DNA from: FEN-1139 sp964396375
GTDB taxonomy: Bacteria > Myxococcota_A > Polyangia > Polyangiales > Polyangiaceae
Length of the DNA stretch: 64,000 nucleotides
Direction of reading: 5' to 3'
Assembly (NCBI GenBank): GCA_964396375.1
Contig: CAYNEY010000033.1
Span: 1 to 64,000, forward strand
The notes under the pieces are model-generated. The model saw only the letters and a list, made by a program, of their open reading frames with translations. It was not told where the DNA came from and ran no database searches. This document shows, in pieces, positions 53,043 to 62,342 of the stretch; the stretch's first letter is position 1; each line of letters begins with the position of its first letter. A program made the translations under genes and the position numbers.

Positions 53043-53645
53043 ATGGTCGAGATGCTGCTCTGCGTTCCCACCCAAGAACTCATGTCGCTCCCGTCTGGCT
53101 TCACCCCGATGGATGCACACCAGATGCTGGACCAGCTCCCCGTGGGCAGGCTCTGGCTTGGTCCCCGACCCCATCTCGAGACCGACGAATCCTATCGGCA
53201 GCTCGTAAGCTATGTGGTCATCCAGGCTGGGCGGCGGTTCCTCACCTATCGCCGGTCTCCTCGCGGGGGAGAGTCCCGCCTCCACGGGTTGCTCTCGATT
53301 GGGGTGGGGGGCCATGTCAACTTCGAGGATGTGCGGTTGGGCTCGGACGGGATCGATCTGCTGGGGACGCTCGAGAATGCCTGTCGGCGCGAGCTCGACG
53401 AGGAGTTGGGAACGTTGCCCGTGCTTTCTCTTCGTCCACTCGGGCTGCTGTTCGAGAGCAGCAACCCCGTAGCTCGGGTGCACCTCGGGACGGTCGTGCA
53501 CTGCGTGATCGAGGACCGACCGCTGACCGCCACTGATCAGGGGCTGAGTGACCTTCGATTCATGACCGGTCCTGAGCTTCAGGCGGTGGCGCCTGAGATG
53601 GAGACCTGGTCCTCGTGCCTTTTGCCCCACCTGGCGACGCTCTGA
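53043..53645 (+). CDS. Nudix-family protein
   Basis: A 200-aa protein with a Nudix box: GVGGHVNFED...ENACRRELDEELG (REL.EELG core with a short insertion after GGH). Its N-terminus MLLCVPTQEL and strand SYVVIQAGRRFLTYRRS resemble phosphoesterase-type Nudix proteins. Substrate unknown. ATG 53043 has an AGGA site about 8 nt upstream. Confidence 0.85.
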   Translation: MVEMLLCVPTQELMSLPSGFTPMDAHQMLDQLPVGRLWLGPRPHLETDESYRQLVSYVVIQAGRRFLTYRRSPRGGESRLHGLLSIGVGGHVNFEDVRLGSDGIDLLGTLENACRRELDEELGTLPVLSLRPLGLLFESSNPVARVHLGTVVHCVIEDRPLTATDQGLSDLRFMTGPELQAVAPEMETWSSCLLPHLATL

Positions 53646-53655
53646 CGGTCAACCA

Positions 53656-54543
53656 TCAGCCTCCCTTGAACTTCTCGACCAGCAAGGCCGCAGCCCGGCC
53701 AAGTTCGGGGAGTCGCGCTTCGGGGATGCTGAGCTGCTTTCTCGCCCGTTCCACGAAGGCTCCGTCATTCTCTTCGGCGAAGCCGGCGTCGTTCTGGTTG
53801 GCGAGGCACTCGGCTAGGTAGGTGACCGCGGCCATCGGGTGGACCGGCTCGGTGGTGGCAAAGGTGAGGTGATGGGACAACACCAGCCGCAGCGATTGCG
53901 GCAGGTTCCAGAGCACCGCGATGTGCAAGGCGAACTTGGCGTGGACCTCGGCGAGCACCGGCCAGAGTGCCTCGAAGGGGAGCGGCTCGGCCGCGACCCG
54001 CGTGCTCCTGGTGTCTGCGAGCGCGAGCAGCGCCCCGGCGATCCCCACGTCGTGCAAGAGCCCAGAAAGATACGCCGAGTCGTCGAAGAGTGAGGTCTCA
54101 CGCGCCACCAATCGTGACAACTCAGCAGTGATCACCGAGTGTCGACGTAGACGCTCGAGCGGAGCCTCGACCCCCTTGCCACGGAATACCTTGGCCTCGA
54201 AGGCTGCCCGGAAGCACAGCTCGGCGGTGCGACGGAGACCGAGGCGCACCAGTGCCTCATCGATCGAGTGGATCTCGGAGTTACCCTGGTAGACCGGGGA
54301 CTGAGCGATGCGTAGGGTATCGGCGGTCAACACCGGATCTTGCTCGAGGAGCTGCGCCATGTCTCGGATGGTCACGCTCGGCTTCCGGGAGAGGGCTACC
54401 AACTCGAGGGCCACCGCAGGCAGGAGCGGAGGGCGGTAGTCGGGTCGCCCCAGCACCTCGAGCAGTCGCATTGCGTCGATGTGCTCGAAACGTGGATCAT
54501 GCATGCGAACTACGCCAAGGCCAAAGTTTCGATTTGCGGTCAT
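53656..54543 (-). CDS. HDOD-domain signalling protein
   Basis: A 295-aa HDOD protein: PPLLPAVALELVALSRKPSVTIRDMAQLLEQDPVLTADTLRIAQ at the N-terminus, SIDEALVRLGLRRTAEL in the middle and YLSGLLHDVGIAGALL, where the HD pair is kept. HDOD proteins usually act in signalling or regulation; a partner is not evident. Convergent with the Nudix gene and divergent from add. Confidence 0.88.
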   Translation of the reverse strand: MTANRNFGLGVVRMHDPRFEHIDAMRLLEVLGRPDYRPPLLPAVALELVALSRKPSVTIRDMAQLLEQDPVLTADTLRIAQSPVYQGNSEIHSIDEALVRLGLRRTAELCFRAAFEAKVFRGKGVEAPLERLRRHSVITAELSRLVARETSLFDDSAYLSGLLHDVGIAGALLALADTRSTRVAAEPLPFEALWPVLAEVHAKFALHIAVLWNLPQSLRLVLSHHLTFATTEPVHPMAAVTYLAECLANQNDAGFAEENDGAFVERARKQLSIPEARLPELGRAAALLVEKFKGG

Positions 54544-54677
54544 GACTCAGCGACGGATACGGCACGAGCCGGAACAAAGGTGATGGGCCAGGACTCCGGC
54601 CCAGAGTCCGCATCCGCGCTCGGGCCGGACTCTGTTGACGGGCCGTGGGATCTGCCCGACAGAATGGAAGGGTGCCG

Positions 54678-55844
54678 ATGACATCCCAGCCCTCCACCCC
54701 CCCCTCCGCCCAGAGCCCCCTCCTCGATCAAAGCTCGGTGGTGCCCTTCGAGATCTTCGAGGCTCTGCCCAAGACCGATCTGCATGTGCACCTCGACGGT
54801 TCGCTCAGGCTCTCCACCATCCTTGAGCTCGCGGAGCGTTACGGTCTCGAGCTGCCGGCCACCAGCGAGGACGGGCTGCGCGCCGCCATCGGGTGCGGCA
54901 ACAACTTTGGCAGTTTGGTCGACTACCTGCGCGGCTTCGACATCACGCTTCAGGTGATGCAGACCGAGGAGGCCCTTGAGAGGATCGCCTTCGAACTCGG
55001 GGAGGACGGCTACCGGGAGAACGTGCGGTACATGGAGGTCCGCTACGCGCCGATGCTCCACACCCGCAAGGGCATGAAGCTGACGGGGGTGGTGGAGGCG
55101 GTGCTGGATGGACTCGGTCGTGCGCGCCGCACCTACGGGATCGAGAGCAACTTGATCCTGTGTGGGATCCGCAACATCTCGCCGGAGTCTTCCTATGCCA
55201 TGGCCGAGCTGTGCGTGGCGTACAAGAACCGCGGAGTGGTGGGTTTCGATCTGGCGGGCGCCGAGGCGGAGTTTCCGCCCAAGCACCACCGGGCGGCGTT
55301 TCAGCTGGTCCGGGACAACAACATCAACACCACCATTCATGCGGGAGAAGCCTACGGTCCCCAGTCCGTTGCCCAAGCGCTGCATGTGTGTGGTGCCCAT
55401 CGGATCGGCCATGGCGTGCGCCTCCGCGAGGACGGGGATCTGCTCCACTACGTGAACGATCACCGGATCCCGCTGGAGTGCTGTCCCTCGAGCAACGTCC
55501 AGACCGGCGCCGTGAAGAGCTTGCCTCAGCACCCAGTCAAGCTCTACTTCGATCTTGGCTTGCGGGTCACCATCAACACCGACAACCGGCTGATCACGGA
55601 CACCACGGTCTCGAAGGAACTCTGGCTGGCCCACACCGAGATCAAGATCCCGTTTTGCGACATCCGGCACATCATCATTTCCGGATTCAAGTCCTCGTTT
55701 CGACCCTTCCACGAGCGCCAGGCGGCGCTCCGCAAGGTGGCGGCAGAACTCGAGCGCTACGACGACTTCGGAAACCTGTTGCCGAAGGTTTCATCCCCTG
55801 GGGAGCTGGGGAGCCGACGGCCCTCGGCCTGTACGCCGCGCTAG
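54678..55844 (+). CDS. add: Adenosine deaminase
   Basis: A 388-aa zinc hydrolase: LPKTDLHVHLDGSL (HxH zinc site), IHAGEAYGPQSV (zinc His and catalytic Glu), HRIGHGVRL (catalytic His) and INTDNRLITDT (zinc Asp; the NTDNRL variant found in many bacterial Add). It converts adenosine to inosine. ATG 54678 follows a GGAAGGG site. Confidence 0.93.
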   Translation: MTSQPSTPPSAQSPLLDQSSVVPFEIFEALPKTDLHVHLDGSLRLSTILELAERYGLELPATSEDGLRAAIGCGNNFGSLVDYLRGFDITLQVMQTEEALERIAFELGEDGYRENVRYMEVRYAPMLHTRKGMKLTGVVEAVLDGLGRARRTYGIESNLILCGIRNISPESSYAMAELCVAYKNRGVVGFDLAGAEAEFPPKHHRAAFQLVRDNNINTTIHAGEAYGPQSVAQALHVCGAHRIGHGVRLREDGDLLHYVNDHRIPLECCPSSNVQTGAVKSLPQHPVKLYFDLGLRVTINTDNRLITDTTVSKELWLAHTEIKIPFCDIRHIIISGFKSSFRPFHERQAALRKVAAELERYDDFGNLLPKVSSPGELGSRRPSACTPR

Positions 55845-55848
55845 CCAC

Positions 55849-56793
55849 TCAGAACTCGATCTTCTGGCGTAGATCGAGCTTGGTGTACTTCTCCAAGTCC
55901 GCGATCGCCCGCTCCACATCGCGGTTCTCGGTGTCGGGTAGCCTCACCAAGAACCGCACGTACAGATCGCCTACCTCCTTCTTCCGCTGCACACCCTTGC
56001 CGCGAAGACGCACCAATTGCCCGCTCTGGGCATGTTTCGGGACCGTGAGCTGGACGGAGCCTTCGGGCGTAGGCACCCGAACTTTGGAGCCCTTGAAGGC
56101 CTCAGCGACGCTGATCGGGAGATCGAGGGTGAGATCGAGGCCACGGCGCTCGAAGAACGGGTGCGGCTCGACGCGGATCGCCAGAACCAGATCACCGGGT
56201 GGCCCTCCGAAGGGTCCGGGAGCGCCGTGTCCCGCCACCCGCACGCGATCGCCATTGTCCGCACCCCGAGGGATCCGCACGGTGACCGGTGCACCACCAT
56301 CTTGCACGGTCAGGCTGAGCTCCGCCCCCAGCACCGCATCCCGGAAGCTCACCGTTACCTCGCTTGCCACATCCGAGCCGCGCATGGGCGACTGCCCGCG
56401 CTGCCCACCTCGGCCGCTGAAGATATCCCCGAAGAGATCGGAGAGATTTGGCCCCCGGCCGCCTGCGAACATGTCCTCGAAGTTGAAGCCCCGCGCCCCG
56501 CCTGGCGCGCCGCGTCCTCGGGTGGCCTGGCCGAAGCCATAGGCGCGCGCCATCTCTGGGTTGAACCCGTCGCGGAGCCCCTCCTCACCGAACTCGTCAT
56601 AGAGGGCTCGCTTCTTCTGATCCGAGAGCACCTGATACGCGCGGTTCACCGACTTGAATCGCGCCTCTGTCCGCTTGTCGCCCGGGTTCTTGTCGGGGTG
56701 GAGCTTGCCGGCGAGCTTCCGGTAGGCCTTCTTGATCTCGTCGGGGCTGGCGCCGTGGGAGATCCCGAGTTCGCTGTAGAAGTCGTTGGGCAT
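55849..56793 (-). CDS. DnaJ-like co-chaperone, CbpA type
   Basis: A 314-aa type II J-protein: J domain with YRKLAGKLHPDKNPGD (HPD), a Gly/Phe-rich region (RGAPGGARGFNFEDMFAGG) and the C-terminal substrate-binding domain (TVRIPRGADNGDRVRVAGHG, PHPFFERRGLDLTLDLPI). The CXXCXGXG zinc fingers of DnaJ are absent. ATG 56793 is chosen over the longer frame to 56835. Confidence 0.92.
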   Translation of the reverse strand: MPNDFYSELGISHGASPDEIKKAYRKLAGKLHPDKNPGDKRTEARFKSVNRAYQVLSDQKKRALYDEFGEEGLRDGFNPEMARAYGFGQATRGRGAPGGARGFNFEDMFAGGRGPNLSDLFGDIFSGRGGQRGQSPMRGSDVASEVTVSFRDAVLGAELSLTVQDGGAPVTVRIPRGADNGDRVRVAGHGAPGPFGGPPGDLVLAIRVEPHPFFERRGLDLTLDLPISVAEAFKGSKVRVPTPEGSVQLTVPKHAQSGQLVRLRGKGVQRKKEVGDLYVRFLVRLPDTENRDVERAIADLEKYTKLDLRQKIEF

Positions 56794-56883
56794 GGTGGTT
56801 CTCGTCACCGTAATGACGGTTTGCGGTGACTTCAAGTGGCCTGGGTAGACGGCCGAAGGTCGGCCAGCCCACGGCTTCGTCGA

Positions 56884-57378
56884 TCAATGACGGTGTGGTG
56901 AGGCGGTCGGCCTCCCGATCACGATCTTCGTCCCAAACACGCGCTCCGCCCGCGCGCCGGCGAAGGAAAACTCACTTGGACTGCCGCTCTGCGGATCTGC
57001 CTGGATCAGGATGGTTCCATAGCCGAAACCGTCATTTGTACCGCGGGTGTCGTCGTCATGGCGGAGACGGCTCGAATCGGCGATGCGCACCAGGTAAGCC
57101 GACTCTCCAGCTTCACGCTCGATCGGCGTCTTCACGATGATGCCCACATGGCCGGTGTTGTTTGATTTCACCGATTTGGGTCTGAGCCAGGCGATCACGT
57201 CTCCTGGTCGCGCGTCGGCGACTCTGCCGATCCGAGTCCAGTTGCCTCGGGTCTCCCCCTTGTCGAGTCGCGCGAGGATGCGGACGATGCTCGGCGTCGA
57301 TCGAGTCGAGCCAGAGCTCGAAGTCACGGGGGCGCTCGAAGCGACGTAGGAACGCTCGCACCAGCTCCTTGTGGCCCT
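56884..57378 (-). pseudogene. Frameshifted CHAP/NlpC-like peptidase remnant
   Basis: The C-terminal part reads NWTRIGRVADARPGDVIAWLRPKS...GHVGIIV, the usual layout of CHAP/NlpC-like cell-wall peptidase domains (GDV-W and GHVGIIV), and ends PTASPHRH. The preceding segment (ELVRAFLRRFERPRDFELWLDSI) lies in another frame upstream, so a frameshift near 57270-57300 separates them. The start is not identifiable. Either a decayed gene or an assembly error. Confidence 0.5.
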
Positions 57379-58056
57379 CTACGGCTCCGTTTCCAGCAGT
57401 TGACCAGTCATCACGATCTCCTGCTCCCGACGACCTCCAAACAGAAGGAGACCGCTCCCCGCCCAGAACGCATTCATGACCCACCGGTACGTAGTCTGCG
57501 GCAACCGAGTACTCGGTCCGGCCCACGACCAGCGCGTGCCGGCCCTTCCATACTGCACCACCCAAAGACGGGTGTGGAACCCCGCCAGGACTGAGCGGCC
57601 GCCAGTTGTCAGTCGCTGGACTGTACACAGCACTGCTGCGAGATGCCTGTGGTGCCCGCTCTCAGTTCCGCGAAAGGTGATGGATTCTGCCGCTGTCCAT
57701 GTCGCACTCGATGCATCACTTCGCTTCGGTGCGCCAACGGTCCTGATCGTCCACCACCCGTCGTCATCCGGATCGTACCCGTATCCACGAATGCTGCCCG
57801 ACACCAGCGACTTTGAGCTGGTCCACACCACAGTTGGTGCTCTACGAATGTCCCCAATTGCCGCATCCACCAGCCTCTCCCAGCTGCCTGCGCTCGGATC
57901 GTAGGCCCCTCCATCCTCGATCCACCGACCGTGCGTTGCTGCTGAAACCGCCCCAGAAGGCAATGCACTCGCACTCCGAAGCCACTCGAAGCCCGCCCGC
58001 ACCCAAAGGCCACGAGGGACCGTCTGTTTCCCGTTGACATGAATCTCCGGAGCCCA
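57379..58056 (-). pseudogene. Frameshifted kelch/beta-propeller-like gene
   Basis: Reading GGAYDPSAGSWERL...VVWTSSKSLV...GYGYDPDDDGWWTI...ATWTAAESITF fits kelch-type blades (YDP..W and W-G). It shifts frame near 57630 (to VYSPATDNWRPLSPGG...AVWKGRHALVVG) and back near 57485 (to RWVMNAFWAGSGLLLFGG), so the blades continue through two compensating shifts. An in-frame stop at 58057-58059 precedes the first readable codons and no start is seen. Probably decayed. Confidence 0.55.
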
Positions 58057-58114
58057 TCATAATAGCCCCGGGTGCGTGGGAACGGTCCCAATGCGCATTG
58101 CGTGGGAGGTGGTC

Positions 58115-58801
58115 ATGACGTTCCAAGGAATCCTCATTAGCTGCACCTGGCTCGCGCTGCTGACCAGTGCCTGCAGTGATAGCCCAGGCGAAGGCAGTTC
58201 CAGCGCAAACGACGGCGACACGGTGGCGTGCACCACGGCGGAGTGTCTTCCAGCACTGCTTACCGATCTTTCTGCCAACAAGTCGTATCGGGATGTGATG
58301 ATGGATGTTTCAGTTAGGTACCGAGACGACGGGTGTCACGTTGAGGCCGTCCTTTCGGGGCGAGCATGGACCCAGACGCTGGAAGGTGGCGAAGTGGGGC
58401 AGGAAGCGCTCATGGTTCATGTCCTTTTCACGGCCGATCGGTGGACATCGGACAACACGATCGTTGTTCGCAGTGACGAGACCGAAGCAGGTGACTTGCT
58501 CTCCAATGATGAGAATGGAACACCCACCGAGGACCCAGCCGTACAAGTGCTCTATTGGCCGGTTCTCCCAACGGCAGCCACCGGTTTTTCCGAGACAGGG
58601 ATCGTGGTCAACCCTCCAGGTCAACTCACCCTGGCGCTTGACGATGGTATGGCCACGGGTACGTACCGCGGGCAGGACGATGAGGCACTGTACGAGCTGT
58701 CAGCACCGCTGGAGCTGACATGTTTCACCGAGCAGTCCTCAGCGCCCACCGACCTGAGCCGTCCACCGTGCTCCGATTGGGCGGATGTGGTTGGTGAGTA
58801 G
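58115..58801 (+). CDS. Hypothetical lipoprotein
   Basis: A 228-aa protein with signal peptide and lipobox TSAC. ATG 58115 follows a strong GGGAGG site about 5 nt away. The mature part has three or four Cys (ACTTAECLPAL near its start, ELTCF and RPPC near the end) and a beta-rich middle. No family recognised. Confidence 0.7.
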   Translation: MTFQGILISCTWLALLTSACSDSPGEGSSSANDGDTVACTTAECLPALLTDLSANKSYRDVMMDVSVRYRDDGCHVEAVLSGRAWTQTLEGGEVGQEALMVHVLFTADRWTSDNTIVVRSDETEAGDLLSNDENGTPTEDPAVQVLYWPVLPTAATGFSETGIVVNPPGQLTLALDDGMATGTYRGQDDEALYELSAPLELTCFTEQSSAPTDLSRPPCSDWADVVGE

Positions 58802-59205
58802 CAATCACGGACTCGAGCAGGGATCTGGGGGGACCGACCCAGAGGTCTCCGCCGAGTGTGTCTGTGTCGCAACGTAACCAATCCGCCGGTCATACCGAGT
58901 GGGGGCCTCCTCACCACCAGACCGGGACAAGTCCCTCAGGCATCAGCTAGCAAACGCGGGATGGCACTCGAGTGCGCCGAGGACTTGGGTCGTCTGCTAA
59001 GCTCCTTCACGCGAGTTCTCCAACGCCCCAGCCACCCAAGGCATCCAGGCCGTCGGCCGGTCGCAGGAAGGGGCTTTCTCCGATTGCGGGAGGCTATCCG
59101 TGATGGATTTTGGGCTCTCGCCCCACCATGGAAGTGATGGATCTCGAGGTCCTGTATGGTGAGGTCACCGTCAGTCGGCCATTCTGCAAGGAAGGATAGT
59201 GTCTG
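58802..59205. other. Intergenic region, no gene recognised
   Basis: About 400 bp between two plus-strand genes. No convincing ORF, RNA gene or terminator is visible; it presumably contains the promoter of the PL1 gene. Confidence 0.4.
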
Positions 59206-60843
59206 ATGCTTTGCCACTCCCAGGGTTCTCCGCGGCTTTTTCCGATCTGGCGAAACCCCCACTGGTGCGCATGGGTCGGAGGGGTGACAGTGGGCCTCTT
59301 CGCCAGCATCACCGCTTGCAGCTCATCGGACAGCGCGAGTAGCGAAGGCTCCAGCACGGCTGGACAAGGCGGCGGGGGAGCAGGTGCGCCGGTGGTGGGG
59401 GGTTCCACTCACGGCATTGCTGGCAGCTCGGGATCAGCAGGCGTTGTTGGCCAAGGTGGTGTTGTTGGCCAGGGCGGTGTCGTCGGGCAGGGTGGCCTCG
59501 TCGGCCAAGGTGGTGCTCCAGGCCAAGGCGGCGCCCCGGGTCAAGGCGGCGCTCCCGGTCAAGGCGGCGCTCCCGGTCAAGGTGGCGCTCCCGGCCAGGG
59601 TGGCGCTCCCGGTCAAGGTGGCGCTCCCGGTGAAGGCGGCGCTCCTGGCGAAGGTGGTGCTCCCGGTGAAGGCGGCGCTCCCGGTCAAGGTGGTGCTCCA
59701 GGCCAAGGCGGTGCCCCGGGTGAAGGCGGCGCTCCAGGTCAAGGCGGTGCTCCCGGTGAAGGCGGTGCTCCCGGTGAGGGCGGTGCTCCCGGTGAAGGCG
59801 GTGCTCCCGGTGAAGGCGGTGCTCCTGGCGAAGGCGGCGCTCCTGGCGAAGGTGGCGCTCCTGGCGAAGGCGGCGCAACGGGGAGTGATCCCTGTCGACC
59901 CATAGGATGGGCGACCCGAGATGGCAGGACCGGTGGTGAAGTGGAGGTGACTGGCGGTGGCGATGTCACTCCCATTGTCGTCACCTCCTACAGCGAACTC
60001 GCGAGCCAGGCGAGCGGCACGAGCGCCAAGGTGATCTACATCGACGGTACGCTGGGAAGCGGCTGGTCGGGAACCAGCGGCGACCGTCTAGCGGTGGGGT
60101 CGAACAAGACCATCATTGGGATGCGCGCCGGCACTCAGCTTCGCGCAGCCATCCGCATCAACAACTCCACCAACGTGATTCTCCGGAATATCGTGGTGCG
60201 TGGGCCAGGCTCCAACTCTGACCAAGCTTGGGACAACCTCAACATCGAGGGCAGCTCCAAGAACATCTGGATCGACCACTGTGAGTTCTGGGATGGTCAG
60301 GACGGCAACGCCGATGTGGTGAAGGGAGCGGACAACGTGACCTTCACTTGGAACATCTTCGGCTATGAGATCGACGGAGGCCACAACTTCTCCAACCTGG
60401 TGGCATCCTCGGACGACGAGCCTGAGAGCGCGGGCAAGCTGGACATCACGCTGATGTTCAACTGGTTCCGCGGGGTCGCACAGCGGCAGCCCCGCTGTCG
60501 ATACGGTGACATCCACGTCGTGAACAACCTGTTCACCAGGGATGGGATGCAGTCCGACTACGGGATCTCTGCTGGCAAGGATTGCCGCGTGCTCACGGAG
60601 AACAACCACTTCTTCGAGATCAACACCCCCATTTACACCAGTCACGCGAGTGGCAGCGCGGCCAACGAGCTGCGCGGAGAGAACATTTTCGAGGGCACGT
60701 CCGGCAACACCACGGGGTACGGCACCGCGTTTACGCCCCCGTACGAGTATGAGTCGTTCATGGTGCCGTCGTCGCAGGTGAAGGATCTGGTTCAGGCACG
60801 CGCTGGAGCCACACTCGCCAGCCCCACGTCTTGCGGCGACTGA
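59206..60843 (+). CDS. Pectate lyase, PL1-like lipoprotein with long Gly-rich linker
   Basis: A 545-aa lyase: signal peptide with lipobox ITAC, a linker of some 25 six-residue units (GQGGAP/GEGGAP; 59440-59880), then a PL1 beta-helix. PL1 features are VGSNKTIIGMRAG, NIWIDHCEFWDGQDGNADVVKGADNVTFTWNIF (calcium-site region) and the catalytic-Arg stretch AQRQPRCRYG. A GGAAGG site precedes ATG 59206. It completes the set of pectin-active proteins with the PL9 and CE8-like genes. Surface-tethered by lipid and linker is inferred. Confidence 0.9.
   Translation: MLCHSQGSPRLFPIWRNPHWCAWVGGVTVGLFASITACSSSDSASSEGSSTAGQGGGGAGAPVVGGSTHGIAGSSGSAGVVGQGGVVGQGGVVGQGGLVGQGGAPGQGGAPGQGGAPGQGGAPGQGGAPGQGGAPGQGGAPGEGGAPGEGGAPGEGGAPGQGGAPGQGGAPGEGGAPGQGGAPGEGGAPGEGGAPGEGGAPGEGGAPGEGGAPGEGGAPGEGGATGSDPCRPIGWATRDGRTGGEVEVTGGGDVTPIVVTSYSELASQASGTSAKVIYIDGTLGSGWSGTSGDRLAVGSNKTIIGMRAGTQLRAAIRINNSTNVILRNIVVRGPGSNSDQAWDNLNIEGSSKNIWIDHCEFWDGQDGNADVVKGADNVTFTWNIFGYEIDGGHNFSNLVASSDDEPESAGKLDITLMFNWFRGVAQRQPRCRYGDIHVVNNLFTRDGMQSDYGISAGKDCRVLTENNHFFEINTPIYTSHASGSAANELRGENIFEGTSGNTTGYGTAFTPPYEYESFMVPSSQVKDLVQARAGATLASPTSCGD
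59440..59880 (+). repeat. 18-bp repeat array coding GGAPGQ/GGAPGE
   Basis: About 25 imperfect 18-bp in-frame units (first GQGGVV/GQGGLV types, then GGAPGQ and GGAPGE). Unit classes alternate in blocks, which points to slippage or unequal crossing-over. Confidence 0.92.
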
Positions 60844-61069
60844 GCCTCGAGCCTGGTGGTGTCTCGAGACCCGCTGGAGCCGCGAACCCTTCGCTTCCGG
60901 CGGGTCTTCGTCATGTGGGCGGTCTGTATGTGAGCGCACCAATGGTACGTGCTTGCCGACGCACGTCACGCAGGGAATGCCCCCCTCGGCAAATGGGCGC
61001 CTGCCTGCGTAGCCGGGGGAGTTCAAGGCCAGGCGTAGCCTCCGAGCCAGCGCCGAGTGGACCGGAGGT

Positions 61070-61606
61070 TCAACCGACCAGGGCGGCGAGGTCGGCCACG
61101 GCGCCCTGGCACTCGTGGGCAAGTTCGAGGTACGCGTATGCCTCGACGTTGTTCAGCTTGGTAGTTTCGAGAATCGTGTAGAGCTGGGGCGCCACTTCGG
61201 TGCCACGCACCGAGCGTGAGCGGTAGTGGTTCTTGCGCCCCAACACTGGGTCGCGATTCGCGCGTCCAGTGATGTTGTCGCTGAGAGGGATCCTCGGATC
61301 ATTGAGGAAGCGAGTCAGCCCACTCCAGTGATTCGTCATGTAGTTGATGGCGCCATCGAGACCATTGCCGGGCAACGTCTTCACATCGTTCGCCCACAGC
61401 TCAATCTTCTTGATGATGGGACGCGATTGCACATCACGCAGGCGCGCTCTCTTCTGCAGCGCCTCGTCGTTGTCGTCGCCGCCGGTAGCCTCGCGCTCGA
61501 TGGCGAAGAGCTCATCGATGAGTTCAAGAACGACCTTGGTATCCGCCTTGAAGAATTCCTTGATGTGCAAGAAGCCACGTCTCGCATGGTGTTGGCACGC
61601 AGCCCG
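61070..61606 (-). pseudogene. IS66-family transposase, C-terminal fragment
   Basis: The reading from about 61606 matches the IS66 transposase C-terminal half: ACQHHARRGFLHIKEFFKA (compare CWAHVRRKF), AINYMTNHWSGLTRFLNDPRIPLSDN, LGRKNHYRSRS and LYTILETTKLNNVEAYAYLELA. The catalytic Glu of the usual AENA/AERA segment is replaced (ITGRANR), and the N-terminal half is missing, so it is inactive. No inverted repeats were identified. Confidence 0.8.
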
Positions 61607-61620
61607 ATTTAAAGGAGGCT

Positions 61621-61844
61621 GTGGCAGTGATGCGAGGATGGTTCGATGCGGGGGAAGTTCAGTTTCTCGCGCGCGAGAGCGAGCGGCTCGTATCGAAAGT
61701 GCTTGATGTGGTGAAAAGACCTCTGGGAGACTCAACGCCAACGATGCGCTGTTGGTTGCTCTGGTGCACGACGGGGCGGTGGACGGTCTTGTCAGTTTCG
61801 ACGCCGGATTCGATGCCGTCGAGGGATTTCTCAGAATAGCCTGA
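61621..61844 (+). pseudogene. PIN-domain (VapC-like) toxin remnant, frameshifted
   Basis: A plus-strand frame ends SGRLNANDALLVALVHDGAVDGLVSFDAGFDAVEGFLRIA (stop 61842-61844), a typical C-terminus of PIN ribonucleases (ND.L...VSFD). The preceding frame FDAGEVQFLARESERLVSKVLDVVKR gives the helical part before it; the two are joined by a frameshift near 61710-61722. The N-terminal D-S/T motif is missing, apparently lost where the IS66 remnant lies. Confidence 0.6.
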
Positions 61845-62094
61845 ACGGGCGGCACGAGCGCCGACGGACACCCTCCATCGAGGTGCCAGCACAGGTCGCG
61901 TGCGATTCTCGAGACTACCTGTGGCCGCGGCTCACGGCGATCTCGATACCATGCACGTAGTCGGTGGTCTGGAGGCGCTGCTCGGGCGCCTTCGTCCGCA
62001 CCTGCACGAGGGCGTCAGTTGGCGCAGTTGATGGACTCCAGGGTTCCCCGCCGGGACCCAATGCCAGCTCTGGACAGGGTTTCCTCAATGAGTT

Positions 62095-62107
62095 ATACCA
62101 GCGGTAT
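62095..62107. promoter_or_regulatory. Palindrome at the antitoxin start, probable autoregulatory operator
   Basis: ATACC-AGC-GGTAT is a perfect 5+5 inverted repeat with a 3-nt centre that overlaps the ATG of the RHH antitoxin at 62106. RHH antitoxins usually repress their own operon from such sites; binding here is inferred. Confidence 0.5.
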
Positions 62108-62342
62108 GAAGACTGCCGTGTCGCTTCCCGATGAGGTCTTCGAGAACGCAGAGCGACTTGCCAGTCGTTTGAAGGTCTCTCGCAGCGAACTCTACGCTCG
62201 GGCGCTTCAGGACTATGTTCGTCGGCATGCACCAGATGCGGTAACCGACGCCTACAACGAAATCTGCGCTGAGGTTGACTCCCATGCGGAAGCGTTCACG
62301 CGCCGCGCAGCCCGAGTAACCCTGAAGAGGGCCGAGTGGTAG
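62106..62342 (+). CDS. Ribbon-helix-helix antitoxin (MazE-like)
   Basis: A 78-aa protein with an RHH N-terminus, MKTAVSLPDEVFENAERLAS...SRSELYARALQDYV, and an acidic C-terminal toxin-neutralising-like tail. ATG 62106 sits within a palindrome. The stop overlaps the toxin start by 7 bp. Classical partner of the MazF-like gene downstream. Confidence 0.88.
   Translation: MKTAVSLPDEVFENAERLASRLKVSRSELYARALQDYVRRHAPDAVTDAYNEICAEVDSHAEAFTRRAARVTLKRAEW

Noticed and set aside
61070..61855. Intact 261-aa transposase gene
   Set aside because: Only the C-terminal two thirds resemble IS66; the first 80 residues are antisense to the PIN remnant and the catalytic Glu is lost.
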